Source: Lutibacter sp. (GTDB taxonomy: Bacteria > Bacteroidota > Bacteroidia > Flavobacteriales > Flavobacteriaceae). From it: a stretch of 47,478 nucleotides of DNA. The notes below the pieces were generated by a model. The model made no database searches and was not told the origin of the DNA. It saw nothing but the letters and a program-made list of their open reading frames with translations. The stretch is from contig JAUXPH010000035.1 of assembly GCA_030683995.1 (NCBI GenBank), forward strand, positions 1 to 47,478, in the 5' to 3' direction. Below, piece by piece: positions 35,194-42,315 of this stretch (its first letter is position 1; each line of letters starts with the position of its first letter). Both the position numbers and the translations under genes were made by a program.

Positions 35194-36465
35194 TTAGAGG
35201 TCAAATCCAATGTCTTTTCTGAAATTCATTTTGTCAAAACAAATTTTATCGATGTTTTGATACGATTTTTTTAGTGCCTGTTTAAAATCGGTTCCAAAAG
35301 AAGTGATTGCCAAAACGCGTCCGCCATTGGTAACCACGTCATTGTTTTTGTTGGCGGTGCCCGCGTGAAACGCGATAGAACCTTCCACTTTATCCAACCC
35401 ATAAATCACTTTTCCCTTTTCATAAGCTTCCGGATAACCGCCAGAAACCAGCATTACGGTACAAGCGCTTTCATTTACAAATTCAATGGTTTTGGTGTGC
35501 AGTTCGTTTTTTCCGGCCGCAATCAGCAATTCAAGAAAATCGCTTTTTATTCTCGGAATCACCACTTCACTTTCGGGATCGCCCATTCGGCAATTGTATT
35601 CTATCACTTTTGGTTCGTCTCCCACTTTAATGATTCCGAAGAAAATAAATCCTTTGTAAGGAATGTTGTCTTTTTGCAAACCATCCACCGTTGGTTTTAT
35701 CACTTGTTCCTCAATTTTTTTCATAAACGCTTCATCCGCAAAAGGGACTGGAGACACCGCGCCCATACCACCGGTATTCAATCCTTTGTCGCCTTCGCCA
35801 ATGCGTTTGTAATCTTTGGCGTTCGGGAAATTCACATAACTTTTTCCGTCGGTCAACACAAAACAACTCAACTCAATGCCGTCCAAAAATTCCTCAATCA
35901 CCACTTTACTGCTCGCAGCTCCAAACTTTTCATTTGCCAGCATTTCTTTCAATTCGTCTTTTGCCTCTTGCAAATCGTTCAAAATCAAAACGCCTTTTCC
36001 TTGTGCCAAACCGTCGGCTTTTAGCACAAAGGGCGGATTCAAAATTTCCAAAAACTGAAAACCTTCGTCCAAACTATTTTTCGTAAAACTTTTATAGGCT
36101 GCGGTCGGGATGTTGTGTCGAACCATAAATTCTTTGGCAAATTCCTTGCTTCCTTCCAGTTGCGCCGCCAATTTTTGGGGTCCGATCACCGCCACATTTT
36201 TCAACTCGGGATCGTTTAAAAAGAAATCGTGGATGCCTTTTACCAAAGGATCTTCCGGCCCAACAACCACCAATTCAATCTCGTGTTCCAAAACCACCTC
36301 TTTTACCGATTCAAAATCGGTTGGCTGTATTTTTATATTGACGCCCAATTGATCAGTTCCTTCATTTCCAGGCGCGATAAATAATTGCGTTAACAAATCG
36401 CTTTGTGCTATTTTCCAGGCCATTGCGTGTTCCCTTCCTCCAGAACCTAAAATTAATACATTCAT
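35194..36465 (-). CDS. purD: Phosphoribosylamine-glycine ligase (GARS)
   Basis: 423-residue ATP-grasp enzyme for the second step of purine synthesis. N domain MNVLILGSGGREHAMAWKIAQS, then VVVGPEDPLVKGI, ATP-grasp blocks PFVLKADGLAQGKGVLI and VIEEFLDGIELSCFVLTDG, the PURD signature EYNCRMGDPESEVVIPRI, and the C-terminal GRVLAITSFG. Ordinary in length and ends KDIGFDL. The DUF6909 gene lies upstream on the same strand, beyond a paired palindrome, and the glycosyltransferase follows with no gap. Confidence 0.97.
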   Translation of the reverse strand: MNVLILGSGGREHAMAWKIAQSDLLTQLFIAPGNEGTDQLGVNIKIQPTDFESVKEVVLEHEIELVVVGPEDPLVKGIHDFFLNDPELKNVAVIGPQKLAAQLEGSKEFAKEFMVRHNIPTAAYKSFTKNSLDEGFQFLEILNPPFVLKADGLAQGKGVLILNDLQEAKDELKEMLANEKFGAASSKVVIEEFLDGIELSCFVLTDGKSYVNFPNAKDYKRIGEGDKGLNTGGMGAVSPVPFADEAFMKKIEEQVIKPTVDGLQKDNIPYKGFIFFGIIKVGDEPKVIEYNCRMGDPESEVVIPRIKSDFLELLIAAGKNELHTKTIEFVNESACTVMLVSGGYPEAYEKGKVIYGLDKVEGSIAFHAGTANKNNDVVTNGGRVLAITSFGTDFKQALKKSYQNIDKICFDKMNFRKDIGFDL

Positions 36466-36526
36466 ATTTTTAATTGATTTTGTCTCTTTTTTTATTTAAT
36501 AAAGAGTTTGCCTAATCTAAAAAATT

Positions 36527-36606
36527 CGTCAACCTGAACTTGGTTCAGGTTCTCATAATGATTGATAACCAGTATAATGAGATTCTGAAATAAATTCAGA
36601 ATGACG
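36527..36606. repeat. 80-bp dispersed double palindrome, CCTGAAC/ATTCTGAA type
   Basis: Outer arms CGTCA (36527-36531) and TGACG (36602-36606) enclose two hairpins: AACCTGAAC with GTTCAGGTT (36531-36551) and ATTCTGAA with TTCAGAAT (36582-36602). I recall closely similar elements between genes of many Flavobacteriaceae. It lies between the DUF6909 gene stop and purD. Confidence 0.75.
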
Positions 36607-36660
36607 ATTTTCAATACTTTTAGACAACATTTTCTCTACATTTTTTTATGCTGAAAAACC

Positions 36661-38349
36661 TTAAAATATTTGTTCCAATATTTTTTGTGTGATGACATAG
36701 GTTGGGCGAACGCCTGTGGTTCCCAACCCTCCGGAAGCCAACGTACTTCCTGTTTCCAACGGATTGTCCGAAGCATAATAGGCATATCGAACTTTCACTT
36801 TGTCAGAAATATTTCCCCTGATTTTTGAAGCCGCCTGAATCGCTTTTTGATAATGAGCACCTTCCATTTCCAGCCCGACCACTTTCCAGGTCGAATTGTA
36901 AAAGAATTTTAAAATGTCTTTGTTTTGAAGCGATGTTCCCAAAACAGAAACCATTGCACCGGTATATACCTCAACGCCGCAGCCTTCAAACATACTCTTT
37001 TTAAGCTGGTTTTTAAACGGATAATTGTCGGCTGTGCCTTCAAATATATGCGCGGATGGAATCATAATATCGCCTTTTCCGCCTTCCAAAATGCCTGCTT
37101 TACCCATAATTGAAACCGATTCCACATTTAAATGGTGGTTTTTGCCGTTTTCATCCATATAAGGTTTTAACAACTCATCCATCGTTTCATAAGCCTGCTC
37201 ACCAAAAGCATAATCCATCACAATCAGCACCGGTTTCTCGTCGGTTGGCGATGTACTTTCAAACTTATAATTTGTTTTGCTAAGGTCTATTTTTTCTGTA
37301 TCAATAATTTGAACATCAATGTAAGTTCCTGAGGTATCTTTTATTTGAATAAGTCCGTTTTTTTCAGCATAAGCCTCCACTTGAGCCCGTAAATCTTCAT
37401 TTTTTGGATCGCTCAACAATTCAAAAAGGGAAATTGGATTATTGTCTTTAATTTGTTTTGGCAACACCACCGGGGCGTAAATTGAATTCATCACACTGTG
37501 CATATTGGCGCTGATAATATGGATTGGGCGCTCAATAAGGTTTTTTTCCAGCAGAATTTGTTTAATGTTATTGGCCCAAATTTCACCATAAATATGATGT
37601 CCGATGCGTTCGCGCAAAACCGGACTAAAAGTGATGGTTCTTTTTAAGTCATGAACTTTCTCGTTAATAGCCAAGGTTCCCAGCCAAAAAATAATTTGGA
37701 AAAACCGGTCGGGATTGGTTTTTTCCTGAACAATTCCGTGCACCAGTTGGGTTTCTTCAAAAGTTCGCCCTAAAATACTTGCCAAATGCGCCAGCATAAT
37801 GTCGCGCTCATCACTTGACAATTTGATATTGTTCAGCACAACTTCTTCCAATTTTTTCCATTCCCTGTTGGTTTCATTGCCCTCGCTGATCAACACTTTG
37901 TTTGCTATTTTATGGGATTCAATGAATAAAAATGTTAAATGCGTTAAAACATCATAGATTTCCGATCTTCCGCGGGTCACCTCAATATTCATTTGGTCTT
38001 TGTCAATTCGGTAACAATTTCTCCTTCTTTTTGGCGGAACAATGGCTTTAAAATGCGATTTTCCGTAGCCTTCTTCGGAAGTTAAATTGATAAACTGACA
38101 TTCTTCAATGCCGATTGGAAGTCTTTCAATCACATAAATGAGTCCGTTTAACTCCACTTTTTCTTCCGCAATGGTGCCGTAAATTTCAGGCCGAAGCAAT
38201 AATAAAGATTCCCTTAAAGTATCTCCCGAAATTCCCATCGGTTTGTAAAATCCACGGGTAAATATGTGACGCATGGAAATATATAAACGCTCAATGGCAC
38301 CTGATGATTCCTGTGCGCGCGTTCTTTCTTTTATTCTTGAATTTTTCAT
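36661..38349 (-). CDS. DUF6909-family protein with nucleoside-phosphorylase-like C terminus
   Basis: 562 residues. The N-terminal 350 are mostly helical (FTRGFYKPMGISGDTLRESLLLLRPEIYG and on) with no family I can name beyond DUF6909. The C-terminal part from about 385 resembles the nucleoside phosphorylase/AMP nucleosidase fold: VLIVMDYAFG, SIMGKAGILEGGKGDIMIPSAHIFEG, and WKVVGLEMEGAHYQKA, whose EMEGA is the ribose-binding motif of that family, followed by YYASDNPLE. A nucleotide or nucleoside substrate is my inference, supported by purD being the next gene. ATG at 38349. Confidence 0.8.
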   Translation of the reverse strand: MKNSRIKERTRAQESSGAIERLYISMRHIFTRGFYKPMGISGDTLRESLLLLRPEIYGTIAEEKVELNGLIYVIERLPIGIEECQFINLTSEEGYGKSHFKAIVPPKRRRNCYRIDKDQMNIEVTRGRSEIYDVLTHLTFLFIESHKIANKVLISEGNETNREWKKLEEVVLNNIKLSSDERDIMLAHLASILGRTFEETQLVHGIVQEKTNPDRFFQIIFWLGTLAINEKVHDLKRTITFSPVLRERIGHHIYGEIWANNIKQILLEKNLIERPIHIISANMHSVMNSIYAPVVLPKQIKDNNPISLFELLSDPKNEDLRAQVEAYAEKNGLIQIKDTSGTYIDVQIIDTEKIDLSKTNYKFESTSPTDEKPVLIVMDYAFGEQAYETMDELLKPYMDENGKNHHLNVESVSIMGKAGILEGGKGDIMIPSAHIFEGTADNYPFKNQLKKSMFEGCGVEVYTGAMVSVLGTSLQNKDILKFFYNSTWKVVGLEMEGAHYQKAIQAASKIRGNISDKVKVRYAYYASDNPLETGSTLASGGLGTTGVRPTYVITQKILEQIF

Positions 38350-38474
38350 CTGTTTATTTTTGATGGGTAAAGATACTGTTTATCTGTTTATTTGTTGATT
38401 CGTTAATATGTTGATAAGTTGATTCGTTTTGTTTTATCGTAATTATTTAGTCAACTTCGAAAAGTTGTTTATGT

Positions 38475-38517
38475 TAAAAATCAGTTTTCCCCAGCCCTAA
38501 AGGGAGCCTGATTTTTA
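38475..38517 (-). terminator. Nested hairpin, possible terminator of the rnpA-S41 unit
   Basis: TAAAAATCAG (38475-38484) pairs with CTGATTTTTA (38508-38517); inside, CCCT (38495-38498) pairs with AGGG (38501-38504). On the minus strand the outer stem ends in a T run. It is 120 bases after the protease stop, so it could equally be a repeat element. The remaining part of the 288-base gap, 38380-38440, is low complexity with GTTTATTTG and GTTGATTCG words. Confidence 0.45.
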
Positions 38518-38637
38518 GAAAATTATATCTTTTTAGATGGGGTGATATTTGCTGAAAATTGACTATTGAACTTGTCAGCTTAATCTGCTTTTTTAATCTA
38601 AAATTTATAATCCATCATTCAAAATGGTCTAATTTCC

Positions 38638-40272
38638 TCATTTACCAATTATTTTACTGTATTCTTTCTCATTATTTAATATGGAAACCGCTTTTAAAAT
38701 AACATGGTCGAAGATTGCTTTTTGCTGATAAACGCCTTCGGCATAATAATAGCGTTTTATAATTTCTTCGGATAAATTATTGATAATTTCTTCCTTATTT
38801 TTATCCAATTCCCTGAATTTTTCTTGTTGAACAGCGGTTAAAAGTTCGGAATATCCTTTTGAGATGTTTCCGTTTAAGTTTTCTTCGGAAGCTGTTTCCA
38901 GCGCTTTTTTAAATTCGGCTTCTGTTTTTGTTTCAAAAGCACCCTGGTTTTTAGCCAGATAATTTTTCAATGAAACATAGTCCGCATCCGTCAACTTAAA
39001 TTTTGAAGGTTCTGCAATTTTTGGATTTTCGTAAAAATATTGGGTTGCGAAATTAAAAAACGCATCCGAATTCAATAGGGCTTCGGTGGTTTTGGTGGTT
39101 TTTGGTTTTTCTATTTCAACATCGGGAAATATACCGCCACCGCCATAAACCGTTCTTCCTTTTTCGGTTTTATAGGTTTGCGTGCTTTCGGAAAATTTTG
39201 GGACATTGCCTTTGTCATCGGTTTTTGTATAATCCAATTCCTGAATGCAGCGGCCGCTTGGCGTATAATATTTAGAAATGGTGATTTTCATTTGCGTTCC
39301 GTAAGAAAGCGGCAAATAGCGCTGCACCAAACCTTTGCCAAAAGAACGTTCGCCAATAATAACCGCCCTGTCATAATCTTGCAGCGAACCCGCTAAAATT
39401 TCTGAAGCCGAAGCCGAACGGTTGTTTATTAAAATGGCAACCGGAATTTCTAAATCCATTGGCGCCTGCAATGTTTTAAAAGTGTCACTCCATTTTTCAA
39501 TTTTCGCTTTGGTGGTCACCACAATTTTATCCTTCGGAATAAAAAAATTGGCTATTGTGACCGCTTCATTCAGCAATCCGCCCGGATTTCCCCGAACATC
39601 AATAATCAGTTTTTTCATTCCTTGTTCTTTCAAGTCCAAAAAAGCTTTTTTGACTTCAAAAGCCGCTTTTTCATTGAAGGTGGTAAAGGAAATATAGCCC
39701 ACTTCATTGGACAGCATCGTATAATAAGGAACCGGATTCACCGTGATTTTTTCACGGGTTACCGACAGCTCCATTTTTTTGTTCTGGCGTTCAATTTGAA
39801 GGTTCACTTTGGTGTTTGGCAAGCCGTTTAGCAATGCGGCAACGCCGGTTTCATCAAAATCTTTGAGCTCAACATCATTGATTTTTAGAATTCTGTCGCC
39901 CGGTTTCATTCCCGCTTTTTCGGAAGGAGAATTTTTCAGCAGTTCGCGTATGGTTAAATTGTTGTTTTTGTAACGGGTCACCACACCAATTCCACCATAT
40001 TCACCGGTGGCGGCAATTCGCGCATCTTCAACGCCCTGTTCATCATAATAACGCGTGTAAGGATCCAGGCTTTCGAGCATGGAACTGATGGCTTTATTGG
40101 ACAATTTTGCAGGATTCACGGCATCAATATAGTACATATTGAGCTCTTTAAACAAGGTGGTGTAAATATCAATTTGTTTGGCTATTTCAAAAAAATCAGA
40201 TTGAAATGCGGTGGTCACCAAAAGTGCCAGACCAACGAAAACGCCTAAAATCCATTTTTTAATTTTCCCCAT
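38638..40272 (-). CDS. S41-family C-terminal processing peptidase
   Basis: 544 residues. N-terminal signal or anchor (WILGVFVGLALLVTTAF, about 6-22), PDZ domain at about 85-165 (GIGVVTRYKNNNLTIRELLKNSPSEKAGMKPGDRILKINDVEL), and protease core with KLIIDVRGNPGG, the catalytic Ser in NNRSASASEILAGSLQD and Lys in GERSFGKGLVQ. A 150-residue C-terminal extension is helical. Periplasmic CtpA-type protease. ATG at 40272 is preferred to the TTG at 40281. It overlaps the rnpA end by 14 bases, so the two are coupled. Confidence 0.93.
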   Translation of the reverse strand: MGKIKKWILGVFVGLALLVTTAFQSDFFEIAKQIDIYTTLFKELNMYYIDAVNPAKLSNKAISSMLESLDPYTRYYDEQGVEDARIAATGEYGGIGVVTRYKNNNLTIRELLKNSPSEKAGMKPGDRILKINDVELKDFDETGVAALLNGLPNTKVNLQIERQNKKMELSVTREKITVNPVPYYTMLSNEVGYISFTTFNEKAAFEVKKAFLDLKEQGMKKLIIDVRGNPGGLLNEAVTIANFFIPKDKIVVTTKAKIEKWSDTFKTLQAPMDLEIPVAILINNRSASASEILAGSLQDYDRAVIIGERSFGKGLVQRYLPLSYGTQMKITISKYYTPSGRCIQELDYTKTDDKGNVPKFSESTQTYKTEKGRTVYGGGGIFPDVEIEKPKTTKTTEALLNSDAFFNFATQYFYENPKIAEPSKFKLTDADYVSLKNYLAKNQGAFETKTEAEFKKALETASEENLNGNISKGYSELLTAVQQEKFRELDKNKEEIINNLSEEIIKRYYYAEGVYQQKAIFDHVILKAVSILNNEKEYSKIIGK

Positions 40273-40645
40273 CTTCTTCAATTTTACTTAAAAATTTAAC
40301 GAACACTTTTTTTAATATTTCTACTAAATCGGCATATTTTGGTTCCTCTTTGGCCGTATAAATAAACATAAAAATATACGGGGTTTTTATATTTTCGGAA
40401 ATTAAATATTTGTTTAACCGATAGGCTTCCCGCATCATTCTTTTAATCCTGTTTCGGTCAACCGCCAATTTCACCACCTTTTTAGGGACTGAAAATCCGA
40501 CTTTTACAGGAAACTCAGAATCGTGGCTGATTTGCAAATATATCAACTGCAAAGGAAATGATTTTACGCGTTTTCCTTCCGCAAAAAGGTGTTCAATTAA
40601 TTTGCGGCTTTTTAATTTTTCGTCTATTCCTAAAGTGTATTTCAT
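40259..40645 (-). CDS. rnpA: Ribonuclease P protein component
   Basis: 128 residues of the RNase P protein, which aids the catalytic RNA in trimming tRNA 5' ends. The start KYTLGIDEKLKSRKLIEHLFAEGKRVKSFPLQLIYL and the RNR-like motif KLAVDRNRIKRMMREAYRLNK with preceding VGFSVPKKV are diagnostic. No rpmH gene adjoins it, normal for this group, where an S41 protease gene follows instead. Confidence 0.96.
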   Translation of the reverse strand: MKYTLGIDEKLKSRKLIEHLFAEGKRVKSFPLQLIYLQISHDSEFPVKVGFSVPKKVVKLAVDRNRIKRMMREAYRLNKYLISENIKTPYIFMFIYTAKEEPKYADLVEILKKVFVKFLSKIEEDGEN

Positions 40646-40930
40646 TTATAATTACCTCTTCTTATGAGTGCTTAAAGCGCCTAGAGTTGCTTTTAACCCT
40701 AACTTTCTCTTCATAGTAAAACACACCCCTAACCCCTGCATCGACTCCACTTCGGCTACGCTCAGTGACCGCGCTCAGCACGGGTCTCAAGAGGGGATTT
40801 TTTTGTTAAGTTTTATACTTTTTACTTCCGACTTCGGTCTACGGACTTCGGTCTCTTCAACTTTTCAGCTAAATCACTTTACACATTATAGTACAACACA
40901 CAAATGTAAGGAATAAAAGATTTTAATTGC
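40646..40930. repeat. Intergenic repeat mosaic, including a CTTCGGTCT tract at 40824-40855
   Basis: The 316-base gap between rnpA and the dehydrogenase contains several repeat words: GAGTGCTTAAAGCGCC near 40664, ACCCCTAACCCC near 40730, a Ser-type ACTTCGGCTACGCTCAGTG stretch near 40750, GAGGGGATTTTTTT near 40790 and ACTTCCGACTTCGGTCTACGG at 40824. The 15-mer ACTTCCGACTTCGGT recurs beside the IS110 element at 46148-46162. A short plus-strand frame crosses this region but is repeat-derived. Confidence 0.65.
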
Positions 40931-40938
40931 TAAATTTG
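40931..40938 (+). promoter_or_regulatory. -7 promoter box (TAAATTTG) of the acyl-CoA dehydrogenase gene
   Basis: Exact TAnnTTTG, 23 bases before the ATG at 40962. Confidence 0.55.
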
Positions 40939-40961
40939 TAAGCAACAAAATATAAAACCAA

Positions 40962-42140
40962 ATGTCACAAGATTTATTTCAAGCGCCGGATTATTATCAG
41001 TTAGATGAATTGTTAACGGAAGAGCATCTTTTAGTGCGCAATGCCGCAAGAGAATGGGTAAAAAGAGAAGTTTCTCCCATTATTGAAGAAGCCGCACAAC
41101 AGGCAAAATTTCCAAAATCCATTATTTCAGGATTGGCTGAAATAGGGGCTTTTGGTCCTTATATTCCCGAAGAATACGGCGGTGCCGGTTTGGATCAAAT
41201 TTCCTACGGATTGATTATGCAAGAAATAGAACGCGGCGATTCGGGTGTTCGTTCAACGGCTTCCGTGCAATCATCTTTGGTGATGTATCCTATCTGGAAA
41301 TATGGCAATGAAGCGCAACGACAAAAATATTTGCCAAAACTGGCAAGCGGGGAACTTTTAGGCTGTTTTGGATTGACAGAGCCCGATCACGGTTCCAATC
41401 CGGGCGGAATGACCACCAATATTAAAGATATGGGCGATTATTATTTGCTGAACGGCGCTAAAATGTGGATTTCAAATGCGCCTTTTGCGGATGTTGCCGT
41501 TGTTTGGGCCAAAAATGAAGAAGGAAGAATTAAAGGCGTGTTGGTGGAACGAGGTATGGCCGGATTTTCTACACCGGAAACACACAACAAATGGTCGTTA
41601 CGCGCTTCTTCAACAGGAGAACTGATTTTTGACAATGTAAAAATTCCGAAAGAAAATATTTTGCCAAACAAGGATGGATTGGGAGCGCCGCTTGGCTGTC
41701 TGGACTCTGCCCGTTACGGCATTGCATGGGGCGCTATTGGCGCTGCCATGGATTGTTATGATACCGCTTTGCGTTACGCCAAACAACGCATTCAGTTCGA
41801 TAAACCCATTGCCGGAATGCAATTGCAACAAAAAAAATTGGCTGAAATGATTACCGAAATCACCAAAGCGCAATTATTGACCTGGCGCTTGGGCGTTTTA
41901 AAAAATGAAAACAGGGCAACAACTGCCCAAATTTCCATGGCAAAAAGAAACAATGTTGATATGGCGATCCATATTGCACGTGAAGCCCGACAAATCTTGG
42001 GCGCTATGGGAATTACCGGCGAATATTCCATTATGCGCCATATGATGAATTTAGAAAGCGTGATTACCTATGAAGGAACACACGATATTCATTTGCTCAT
42101 TACAGGAATGGATATTACAGGGATTTCTGCTTTTAAGTAG
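40962..42140 (+). CDS. gcdH: Acyl-CoA dehydrogenase, glutaryl-CoA dehydrogenase type
   Basis: 392-residue FAD enzyme. The CoA-dehydrogenase signatures are GCFGLTEPDHGSNPGGM (residues about 135-151) and the C-terminal QILGAMGITGEYSIMRHMMNLESVITYEGTHDIH, with the catalytic Glu in TYEGT. The segment GVRSTASVQSSLVMYPIWKYG matches the glutaryl-CoA dehydrogenase pocket, with Arg97 and Ser101 in the places that hold the substrate carboxylate. So it probably converts glutaryl-CoA to crotonyl-CoA in lysine or tryptophan breakdown. It stands alone, with its own promoter and no beta-oxidation partners. Confidence 0.9.
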   Translation: MSQDLFQAPDYYQLDELLTEEHLLVRNAAREWVKREVSPIIEEAAQQAKFPKSIISGLAEIGAFGPYIPEEYGGAGLDQISYGLIMQEIERGDSGVRSTASVQSSLVMYPIWKYGNEAQRQKYLPKLASGELLGCFGLTEPDHGSNPGGMTTNIKDMGDYYLLNGAKMWISNAPFADVAVVWAKNEEGRIKGVLVERGMAGFSTPETHNKWSLRASSTGELIFDNVKIPKENILPNKDGLGAPLGCLDSARYGIAWGAIGAAMDCYDTALRYAKQRIQFDKPIAGMQLQQKKLAEMITEITKAQLLTWRLGVLKNENRATTAQISMAKRNNVDMAIHIAREARQILGAMGITGEYSIMRHMMNLESVITYEGTHDIHLLITGMDITGISAFK

Positions 42141-42154
42141 GTTCCTATCCCCAG

Positions 42155-42173
42155 CCCTTTCCTAAGGAAAGGG
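42155..42173. repeat. Palindrome CCCTTTCCT-A-AGGAAAGGG
   Basis: A 9-bp perfect stem with a single-base centre, 14 bases after the dehydrogenase stop. No T run follows, so a dispersed repeat is likelier than a terminator. Confidence 0.55.
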
Positions 42174-42259
42174 AGGTTGATCTCAATTAATTCAAGATTT
42201 TAGAATATTCAATTATTCTTTTAACTTTTATCGCCTGCGCGCCGGCTGGCACATTCGCT

Positions 42260-42282
42260 AAAAATGTATCCCATACATTTTT
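42260..42282. terminator. Bidirectional terminator between gcdH and the secreted protein gene
   Basis: AAAAATGTAT (42260-42269) pairs with ATACATTTTT (42273-42282) around CCC, and T continues to 42284. It lies between convergent stop codons. The GC-rich word GCGCGCCGGCTGGC just before it looks like repeat material. Confidence 0.6.
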
Positions 42283-42294
42283 TTAACGCTCAGT

Positions 42295-42315
42295 CCCCCT
42301 TTGTGGGTTAGGGGG
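42295..42315. repeat. REP-like CCCCCTTTG element, second copy
   Basis: Differs at one base from the copy at 24323-24343 over 21 bases. It touches the 3' end of the secreted protein gene (stop at 42308), so the repeat supplies that gene's last bases. Confidence 0.65.

Noticed and set aside
35365-36024. A 219-codon open frame on the plus strand, inside purD
   Set aside because: It is antisense to a fully conserved gene, and its translation is rich in His and Phe, as expected for the reverse strand of this code use.
40668-40916. A plus-strand frame of 82 codons between rnpA and gcdH
   Set aside because: It runs through several repeat families and has no domain; a repeat-derived frame.
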